Source: Microbacterium aoyamense (lineage in GTDB: Bacteria > Actinomycetota > Actinomycetes > Actinomycetales > Microbacteriaceae). Taken from it: a stretch of 64,000 nt of DNA. Both the position numbers and the translations under genes were made by a program. The notes under the pieces were generated by a model that did no database searches, was not told the origin of the DNA, and saw only the letters and a program-made list of their open reading frames with translations. Within the stretch, counting starts at the first letter, position 1. The number at the start of each line of letters is the position of its first letter. Of this stretch, positions 17,597 through 24,398 are shown piece by piece. The DNA lies in the NCBI RefSeq assembly GCF_023155855.1, contig NZ_JAKNUT010000001.1, forward strand, positions 434,001 to 498,000. Direction: 5' to 3'.

Positions 17597-17678
17597 CAAT
17601 AGGTTGCAGCGAGAGTTCGGCGGCGCTGCAGGAGGGCAGGCCGAACCGCCGCAACACAACGTGCGTGGTTCGCACGTG

Positions 17679-18395
17679 TCAGCGGAGCGCTGCGCGCAAG
17701 TCCTTCTCTGTGCTTCTCAGGTGACCGCGCATGGCCACCGCAGCGCCGGCTTCATCGCGCGCCTCAACGCACTCCAGGATGCGGGCGTGCTGCTCGAGGA
17801 CTTCGTCGAGCTTGCCCCCGAGCCTCTCATGGCCGAGTTGACTCTGGATGCGAGAGGTGCGCTGCGAGTCCGAGAGCTCCTCGATCAGGATCGACAGCAT
17901 CTGATTGCCCGTGGCTGCGGCCAGCAACTCGTGGAAATGGATGTCGGCCTCGTTGAACTCGTCGTGGTTATCGATACTCCGACGCATGTCGTCGATCGCG
18001 AGTTGCATGGATGTGACGCTGGCGCGACTCGCATTCCGGGCGGCGAGAACGGCGATGTGCACTTCGAGCGCCTGTCGGACCTCGAGCAGATCGAGGAGCG
18101 ACCGCGGATCTCGGCGGATGGCGCTGCGGAAGAAGTCGCCCACGCCCTTGCCGTTGGGCGACGCCACAACGGGCTTCCGGCCATTGTGGACTTCGATGAG
18201 ACCACGCGCGCTGAGTTGTCGCATCCCTTCGCGCACGGTGAGGCGACTCACACCGAGGTCCTGTGCGAGAGCTCCCTCGGAGGGGAGCTCGTGGCCGGGC
18301 TGGAGCTCGTCGAAGACGAGCGACTCGACCCGCTCGACGACCCGCCGCATCGGGCTGATGTCAGCGTCGCCCTCGGCATCCTTGTCGTAGGTCAT
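17679..18395 (-). CDS. FadR-subfamily GntR transcriptional regulator
   Basis: 238 residues from the ATG at 18395, which has GAGG 6 nt upstream; a longer frame to 18452 lacks a ribosome site. The winged helix is at about 25-75 (LPSEGALAQDLGVSRLTVRE, GRKPVVASP). An FCD-type all-helical ligand domain follows, with EVRQALEVHIAVLAARN and FHELLAAATGNQ, the metal/ligand region of FadR-type regulators. It lies between the two operons bearing the CTATC-A-GATAG site and is the likely repressor, released by a sugar acid (inference). Confidence 0.9.
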   Translation of the reverse strand: MTYDKDAEGDADISPMRRVVERVESLVFDELQPGHELPSEGALAQDLGVSRLTVREGMRQLSARGLIEVHNGRKPVVASPNGKGVGDFFRSAIRRDPRSLLDLLEVRQALEVHIAVLAARNASRASVTSMQLAIDDMRRSIDNHDEFNEADIHFHELLAAATGNQMLSILIEELSDSQRTSRIQSQLGHERLGGKLDEVLEQHARILECVEARDEAGAAVAMRGHLRSTEKDLRAALR

Positions 18396-18476
18396 CCTGG
18401 TCCTCAATCGACTTCTCCAAAGTATGGCGCGTACGTGACGAGTCGTCGTCATGAATTGTGACTTGACGGATTCAAC

Positions 18477-18487
18477 CTATCAGATAG
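18477..18487. promoter_or_regulatory. putative GntR operator, copy 2
   Basis: CTATCAGATAG is a perfect 11-bp palindrome around a central A. A TTGACG (18464-18469) lies 7 bp before it and TAGAGT (18485-18490) could be the -10, so the site would block the plus-strand promoter. It shares its core with copy 1 at 17570-17580. Confidence 0.68.
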
Positions 18488-18544
18488 AGTCAGCGAGAAA
18501 ACGTTGGCGGGCGATGCCGCCTGCCGTCTCTCAAGGAGGAGAAC

Positions 18545-19612
18545 ATGACCAACGCAGGGCCCCTTTCAGCGGCCGTCATCGGTGCCGGTGCGGGCGGGAC
18601 GCTGAGCATCGACGCGTTGCTGGCGTCCGAGGACTTCCGCCTCGTCGCCGTCGCGGACATGAGCGAGGCTGCGCTCGAGCGCGTGCGCGAGAAGGATCCC
18701 GATATTCGCACCTTCACATCCGCGGACGAGATGTTCGCCTCGACCCCCACCGACGTCGTCTGCGTCTCGACGTACGCCCCGACTCACCTTCCGCTGACGA
18801 CGGCTGCGCTCGCGATCCCCGGCATCTCCGGACTGCTCGTCGAGAAGCCGCTCGGCGACACGACGGCCGCAGGCAGGGAGATCCTTCGCCTCATCAAGTC
18901 CGCGGGCCTTCCCGTCGTCGTACCCCACGGACTCATGGCGCAGTCGGCGGCGCTGCAGATCGTCCAGCAGGTTCGCGATGGAGCCATCGGCCCGCTCCGC
19001 GTCGTGGAGATCGAGTGCACCAACTGGGACATCATCAATGCCGGAATCCACTGGCTGCAGTTCTTCATCTCGCTCACAGGGGCTGACGACGTGGAGTTCG
19101 TGCTCGCGGCCGCTGACGCCTCGACGCGTACCTTCCGTGATGGCATGCAGGTCGAGACCGACGCGATCACGCTCGCGCGCACGGCGTCAGGTGTCCGTCT
19201 CCTCATGCACACGGGCGATCGCGTGCCGATGTCCCGCAACGATACCGTCGCGTTGTTCCGCATCATCGGCGACAACGGCTTCATCGAGTTCGGCGCCTAC
19301 GAGGGCCACTACACGCTCGTCACGCCGAGGAACGACCGGGTCCGTGTAGACGTCGAGCCGTTCGAGGTCAGCGGACACCGTCGGCACCTGGAGTTCCTCG
19401 CTCGCCAGATCCGCGACGGCTCACGGGACTACAGCGTCCCTGACTCATCTCTCCAGGCTCTCGAGGTGGTGGAGGCGGCCTACGAGTCCGCACGGGTGCA
19501 CGGCGCGGTGCTGCTGCCCATCGACGGCGATCAGCCGCGACGTCCGGAAGACTGGTTTCCAGGCGCGCCGTACTCGGGTTCGGGTGGCGGGCGCAACGGA
19601 CGGGAGCTCTGA
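18545..19612 (+). CDS. Gfo/Idh/MocA family oxidoreductase
   Basis: 355 residues, ATG preceded by AAGGAGGAG. The Rossmann start AAVIGAGAGGTLSIDALL is followed by VVCVSTYAPTHL and LLVEKPLGDT, where the EKP lysine is catalytic. The C-terminal domain has NAGIHWLQFFISLTG, with the usual histidine. Members are NAD(P)-dependent sugar or inositol dehydrogenases, or 3-keto-glycoside-forming enzymes. First gene of a three-gene operon ending with a GH36 glycosidase. Confidence 0.9.
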   Translation: MTNAGPLSAAVIGAGAGGTLSIDALLASEDFRLVAVADMSEAALERVREKDPDIRTFTSADEMFASTPTDVVCVSTYAPTHLPLTTAALAIPGISGLLVEKPLGDTTAAGREILRLIKSAGLPVVVPHGLMAQSAALQIVQQVRDGAIGPLRVVEIECTNWDIINAGIHWLQFFISLTGADDVEFVLAAADASTRTFRDGMQVETDAITLARTASGVRLLMHTGDRVPMSRNDTVALFRIIGDNGFIEFGAYEGHYTLVTPRNDRVRVDVEPFEVSGHRRHLEFLARQIRDGSRDYSVPDSSLQALEVVEAAYESARVHGAVLLPIDGDQPRRPEDWFPGAPYSGSGGGRNGREL

Positions 19613-20706
19613 TGCCCTCTCGTATCGGCATCGTCGGCGCGAGCTGGCGTGGCGAGTACTTCCTGCGGGCGGCGTCATTTCTGCCGGAGCACTTCGAGGT
19701 CACGCGCGTTCTGACGAGGACGGATGCGTCGGTCGAGCGTGTCGGCGCCGTGTGGGGCGTACCCGCGACCACCTCCTTCGATGAGTTCCGGCGAGGCGAA
19801 TACGACTACATCGTGGTCGCGACTCCTCCCGACACCGCGCCGGCTCTGACCGTCGCCCTCGCGCGAGACGGCCACGCGGTCCTCACCGAGACTCCCCCCG
19901 CACCCACGAAGGAGTCGCTGTTCGCGTTCTACCAGGACGTCGCCGACCTCCGTGTGCAGGTCGCGGAGCAGTACAGATTCCAGCCGCACATCGCCGCTCG
20001 CCTCGCCATCACGGAGTCGGAGCGACTCGGCCCCGTCTCACTCGTGCGGGTTTCGCTCGCGCACGGCTACCACGGCGTGAGCCTCATCCGCGCTTTCCTG
20101 GGTGCCGGGTTCGATCCTGTCGACGTGAGCGGCTGGGCGGCGACGGTCCCGGCGACGTCGGCGCGGGGTCGCGATGACTGGAACGACGAACTCGCCGAGT
20201 ACGACGCGGGTCGCGTGTTCGCACGGCTCGACTTCGCCGGCCGGACGGGCCTGTACGAATTCGACTTCGAGCAGTACTTCTCTCCCATCCGTCCCCGGCA
20301 CATCGAGGTGTACGGACTGCGCGGGCAGATCTCGGACGACCGGGTCTCCTACGTGACGGGTCCTCGTCGAGCGACGACGGGAAGCCTTCAACGGTCGGCC
20401 ACCGGAATCGACGGCGATCTCGAAGGCTGGTTCGTCGACTCGATCTCCTGGGGGGACGACACGGTCTGGGCGAACCCCTTCCGCGGCGCCCGCCTCAACG
20501 ACGATGAAGTCGCCGTCGCCGAGGTCATGCGTCGCATGGGACTGTACGCCGCCGGCGGCGAATCCTTCTATGGCGTGGCGGATGGTTGCCACGACCAGCT
20601 ACTGAGCCTGACGATCAACGAGGCCGTGCAGGGCGGTGCGACGCTACGGGTCGAAGACGTTCCGTGGGGAGACGCGCTCAGCGTCCTCGGGAAGAGTTCG
20701 ACGTGA
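19612..20706 (+). CDS. Gfo/Idh/MocA-like oxidoreductase, divergent member
   Basis: 364 residues. Its start shares one base with the previous stop (TGATG). RIGIVGASWRGEYFLRAA is a Rossmann start with a changed glycine pattern. VLTETPPAPT stands where the family has the EKP motif, so the usual catalytic lysine is missing. It may therefore be a non-canonical or partner subunit of the preceding enzyme (inference). It is coupled to the alpha-galactosidase gene by a GTGA overlap. Confidence 0.8.
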   Translation: MPSRIGIVGASWRGEYFLRAASFLPEHFEVTRVLTRTDASVERVGAVWGVPATTSFDEFRRGEYDYIVVATPPDTAPALTVALARDGHAVLTETPPAPTKESLFAFYQDVADLRVQVAEQYRFQPHIAARLAITESERLGPVSLVRVSLAHGYHGVSLIRAFLGAGFDPVDVSGWAATVPATSARGRDDWNDELAEYDAGRVFARLDFAGRTGLYEFDFEQYFSPIRPRHIEVYGLRGQISDDRVSYVTGPRRATTGSLQRSATGIDGDLEGWFVDSISWGDDTVWANPFRGARLNDDEVAVAEVMRRMGLYAAGGESFYGVADGCHDQLLSLTINEAVQGGATLRVEDVPWGDALSVLGKSST

Positions 20707-22793
20707 GCGAGATCTTCGCGTGGGGCAATACGGCTGTCACACTGCGGATCGCGATCGGGGACGGCCCCGCCGTCATCGTGGGCCTCGACGTCGGCGGTCG
20801 TGCGGCTGAGGACATCCCGAAGTTCATCGCGACGCCACCCGCCGAAGTGCTCGTCGCCGGTGGACGACTCCCCCAGGGCCAGCGTCACGTCGGCCTGGGC
20901 ACGTCCGAGGAGTTGCGCTACGTCGAGCACGTCGTCACCGACGCAGGTGATGTGTCGACTCTCGAGGTTGTGCAGCGGACGGCGGCCGGAGTGGAACTGC
21001 GGTCCCGGTTCACCGTGTTCGGCGAGCTTCCGGTCATCCGTGTCGAACAGACCGTTGTCAACGCCGGGGACGCCCCCATCACAGTGGAGCATCTTTCGAC
21101 GCTCACGCTCAATGGATTCGTGCGATTCCGCGATGAAGCGTGGCGCGAGAAGACCCGCCTACGGATTCCGCACAACACGCTGTTCGCCGAGTTCAACTGG
21201 ACCGAGCATTCGCTGCCCTCGCTCGGCATCGTCGATGTCGGGTTCACCGAGGAGTCGGTGCACTCTTCGAAGTCGCGCATCTCGGTGTCGAGCGTCGGCA
21301 CCCAGTCCACGACCGAGTACCTGCCCATGGGTGCTCTCGAAGACCTCGCCGGCGATCGCACCTGGGCGTGGCAGATCGAGGCGAACGGATCCTGGCAGTG
21401 GGAGGTCGGCGACCATCGCGCGGCCGTCTACCTCTCCGCCGGCGGTCCGAACGATCAGGAGCACCACTGGCACCGCGTGCTCGCGCCCGGGGAGTCGTTC
21501 ACGTCGGTTCCACTCGCGATCGCGTGCACTCCCGGCAGGCTCGAGGATGCCCTGCGGCCGCTCACCGAGTATCGGCGACGTATCCGTCGACCAAACGCTG
21601 ACGACGTCGATCTGCCCATCGTCTTCAACGACTTCATGAACTCGCTCATGGCCGATCCGACGGAGGAGAAGCTCCTGCCGGTCATCGCCGCCGCCGCGTC
21701 CGCGGGGAGCGAGTACTTCTGCATCGACGCCGGCTGGTACGCCGACGAGCCCAGCTGGTGGAACACCGTCGGCGAGTGGGTCGAATCGTCGGTGCGCTTC
21801 CCGAACGGCTTCGCGCGGATGTTCGACGAGATCCGCGCGGCCGGGATGAAGCCGGGGCTCTGGCTCGAACCCGACGTCGTCGGTGTCGAGAGCCCGATCG
21901 CCGCGCTACTGCCCGACTCAGCCTTCTTCCATCGGCACGGCGAGCGCATCGACAGCCAAGGGCGGCACCAGCTCGACTTCCGCTCGCCCGCAGTGATCGA
22001 GCGACTCGACGCGGTCGTCGACCGGCTCGTCGCCGACTATGGCGTCGAGTACTTCAAGTTCGACTACAACATCAACGGCGGGATCGGCACCGACCTCGGC
22101 GCAGACAGCGCGGGCGACGCGATGCTCGAACATCACCGCGCGTTCCTCGCTTGGATCCGCGGACTCTTCGACCGTCATCCCGACCTCGTCATCGAGAACT
22201 GCTCGAGTGGCGGCGCTCGGATCGACTACGCGTCACTCGCCGAGTTCTCGATCCTCTCGACGAGCGATCAAGTGGACCACGTCCGGTACGCGACGATCGC
22301 CGCCGGCGCGCCGAGCGGTGTGACGCCGGAGCAGGCCGCCGTGTGGGTCTACCCACAGCCGGAGTTCGGGGTCGAGGAACTGCGATTCTCGATCGTCAAC
22401 GGACTGCTCGCGCGCCCGCAACTCAGCGGCGGAATGTGGAAGCTGGATGACGGGCAGCTCGGCACCGTCGCGGAGGCGATGCGCGTGTACCGCACCTATC
22501 GCGAGCGAATCCCGCGCATGACACCGATCTGGCCGTTCGGGCTGCCTGGCTGGTACGACCGGTGGGTCGTCCAGGGACTCGTCGACGACCGCGGCGTGCT
22601 GCTCGCGGTATGGCGCCGCGGCGGGCACGCCGAGTCCATCCGGATCCCGCTCGACCGATGGGTGGGCGAAGCCACCGCCGAGGTCCTCTTTCCGACGGAC
22701 GTCGCGACGGGACTCGAGTGGGATTCTCAATCCCGTGCGCTCGTCGTCACGCTGACCGAATCGCTGTCGGCGCGCCTGATCCGAATCGGCTGA
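20703..22793 (+). CDS. alpha-galactosidase, glycoside hydrolase family 36
   Basis: 696 residues from a GTG overlapping the previous stop. The N-terminal beta-rich domain is followed by the TIM barrel, with CIDAGWYAD and KPGLWLEPDVVG on early strands. YFKFDYNINGG provides the nucleophile D454, and NCSSGGARIDYA leads to STSDQVD with acid/base D522. Length and order match GH36 alpha-galactosidases acting on raffinose-type oligosaccharides. No signal peptide, so it acts on imported glycosides, in line with the ABC importer of the same regulon. Confidence 0.92.
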   Translation: MSEIFAWGNTAVTLRIAIGDGPAVIVGLDVGGRAAEDIPKFIATPPAEVLVAGGRLPQGQRHVGLGTSEELRYVEHVVTDAGDVSTLEVVQRTAAGVELRSRFTVFGELPVIRVEQTVVNAGDAPITVEHLSTLTLNGFVRFRDEAWREKTRLRIPHNTLFAEFNWTEHSLPSLGIVDVGFTEESVHSSKSRISVSSVGTQSTTEYLPMGALEDLAGDRTWAWQIEANGSWQWEVGDHRAAVYLSAGGPNDQEHHWHRVLAPGESFTSVPLAIACTPGRLEDALRPLTEYRRRIRRPNADDVDLPIVFNDFMNSLMADPTEEKLLPVIAAAASAGSEYFCIDAGWYADEPSWWNTVGEWVESSVRFPNGFARMFDEIRAAGMKPGLWLEPDVVGVESPIAALLPDSAFFHRHGERIDSQGRHQLDFRSPAVIERLDAVVDRLVADYGVEYFKFDYNINGGIGTDLGADSAGDAMLEHHRAFLAWIRGLFDRHPDLVIENCSSGGARIDYASLAEFSILSTSDQVDHVRYATIAAGAPSGVTPEQAAVWVYPQPEFGVEELRFSIVNGLLARPQLSGGMWKLDDGQLGTVAEAMRVYRTYRERIPRMTPIWPFGLPGWYDRWVVQGLVDDRGVLLAVWRRGGHAESIRIPLDRWVGEATAEVLFPTDVATGLEWDSQSRALVVTLTESLSARLIRIG

Positions 22794-22819
22794 CAGCGTG
22801 GGAGCGGAGCTCGGCTGTC

Positions 22820-22837
22820 ACCGTTAAATGGAACGGT
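22820..22837. promoter_or_regulatory. inverted repeat, putative IclR operator
   Basis: ACCGTT (22820-22825) and AACGGT (22832-22837) flank AAATGG, giving a perfect 6-bp dyad. It covers the -35 region of the leaderless promoter of the SDR-IclR operon, so autoregulation by the IclR protein is plausible. Confidence 0.55.
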
Positions 22838-22844
22838 GCTCCGA

Positions 22845-22856
22845 TATGCTGAACGC
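22845..22856 (+). promoter_or_regulatory. leaderless-type -10 element
   Basis: TATGCT at 22845-22850, then 6 nt, then the ATG at 22857. Confidence 0.55.
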
Positions 22857-23606
22857 ATGTCGGATGCCCAGGACTTCGAAGGACTCGTCGCCGTCGTCAC
22901 CGGTGGGGCCAGCGGGATCGGCGCCGCCATCGCGAACGAGCTCTCGGCGCGAGGCTCGCGCGTCGCGATCATCGACCGGCAGCTGGGCGAGATCCCACCG
23001 GGCATGCTCGCAATCGAAGCGGATGTCACCGACGACGCGACGGTGGTCGCGGCCGTGCAGACGATCGCCACCCAGCTCGGTGGCATCGACGTCCTGATCA
23101 ACAACGCGGGGATCGGCGCCGCGGGCAACATCACCGCGAACGACGATGACGAGTGGCACCGGGTCTGGGACGTCAACGTCGTCGGCATCGCACGCATGAC
23201 CCGCGCATGCCTGCCCTGGTTGCGTCGGTCGGATGCGGCATCCATCGTCAATACCGCCTCGGTCGTCGCGCACGTCGGCGTGAAGGACCGCGCCCTCTAC
23301 GCGTCGACGAAGGGGGCCGTCGCGGCACTCACGCTCGCGATGGCGGCCGACCACCTCGCCGACGGCATCCGGGTCAACGCCGTCTCGCCCGGCACAGCCG
23401 ACACTCCGTGGGTCGCACGCCTGCTCGAAGCAGCGGAATCGCCGGATGCCGCGGCCGAAGCACTGCGCAAGCGCCAGCCGATGGGTCGGCTCGTGAGCGC
23501 CGACGAGGTCGCGTGGGCCGTGGCGTCCCTCGCCTCTCCCCGCGCCGCCTCGACGACCGGCACGATCCTCTCGGTCGACGGCGGCATGCGATCGGTCCGC
23601 GTATGA
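22857..23606 (+). CDS. short-chain dehydrogenase/reductase
   Basis: 249 residues from MSDAQDFEGL. TGGASGIG at 15-22 binds the nucleotide, NNAGIG follows, and S135, Y148 and K152 (ALYASTKGAV) form the catalytic set. ILSVDGGMRS closes the fold. An acidic residue after strand 2 (IIDRQ) suggests NAD rather than NADP. It overlaps the IclR gene by ATGA. It sits between an alpha-galactosidase operon and an oxidative sugar cluster and is probably a sugar or sugar-acid dehydrogenase. Confidence 0.88.
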   Translation: MSDAQDFEGLVAVVTGGASGIGAAIANELSARGSRVAIIDRQLGEIPPGMLAIEADVTDDATVVAAVQTIATQLGGIDVLINNAGIGAAGNITANDDDEWHRVWDVNVVGIARMTRACLPWLRRSDAASIVNTASVVAHVGVKDRALYASTKGAVAALTLAMAADHLADGIRVNAVSPGTADTPWVARLLEAAESPDAAAEALRKRQPMGRLVSADEVAWAVASLASPRAASTTGTILSVDGGMRSVRV

Positions 23607-24370
23607 GTTCACCCGAGGTCGCCAAGCTCGTCGGCTCGGACCGCGTGCTCGCGGTGCTGATCGAGCTCGCCGAGCATCCCGCAGGTGCGACCCTCGACGA
23701 GCTCACGCAAGCGCTGCAGAGTCCCAAGTCGACGATCCACCGCGCACTGACCTCACTGCGCACCGCCCGCCTCGCGACGCAGCTGAGTCGCGGCGTCTAC
23801 GTACTGGGCGACGAGTTCATCCGTCTCGCGTTCGAGAACTACGCCGCGCGGCCGGACGCGGCGCTCGTGGAGCCGATTCTGCGCGCCCTCAGCGAGCGGT
23901 TCGGCGAGACGGCGCACTACGCCGTTCTCGAGGGGCCGGACGTGGTCTATCGCGCGAAGGTCGACCCTCCCGCCGGCGCGATGCGCCTCACGTCCGTCGT
24001 CGGCGGTCGCAATCCCGCGTATCGGACAGCGGTGGGCAAGCTGCTGCTCGCCGACACCGTGCGCTCCGAGTCGGAACTCCGCCGAGTGGTCGGCGAGCAG
24101 CCGCTCGAGAAGCGAACTCCGCGCACCGAGACCGATCCGGCCGCACTGTGGGCGGAGCTGCAGCGGATCCGCGAGCTCGGCTATGCCGTCGACGACCAGG
24201 AGAACGAACCCGGCGTCAACTGCGTCGCGGTGCCGCTGCGACTCGGCGACGACCTTCCGGCACGCGGCGCGGTGAGCGTGAGCGCAGTGGCGTTCCGCCT
24301 CCCGCTCGCAGAGCTCGTCGCGCGGGTGGACGAGGTCCGCGCTATCACCGCGGATCCGCGTACCGCCTGA
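23603..24370 (+). CDS. IclR-family transcriptional regulator
   Basis: 255 residues. Winged helix at about 12-75 (ATLDELTQALQSPKSTIHRALTSL), then the GAF-like effector domain with GETAHYAVLEGPDVVYRAKVD, AYRTAVGKLLLAD and GYAVDDQENEPGVNCVAVPL. The last two are strongly IclR-like. Translationally coupled to the SDR gene. A dyad in their common promoter could be its site, and the convergent oxidative sugar cluster is another possible target. Confidence 0.9.
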   Translation: MSSPEVAKLVGSDRVLAVLIELAEHPAGATLDELTQALQSPKSTIHRALTSLRTARLATQLSRGVYVLGDEFIRLAFENYAARPDAALVEPILRALSERFGETAHYAVLEGPDVVYRAKVDPPAGAMRLTSVVGGRNPAYRTAVGKLLLADTVRSESELRRVVGEQPLEKRTPRTETDPAALWAELQRIRELGYAVDDQENEPGVNCVAVPLRLGDDLPARGAVSVSAVAFRLPLAELVARVDEVRAITADPRTA

Positions 24371-24398
24371 CGCACCGGCTCGTGCGCGTCCGAGTCAC

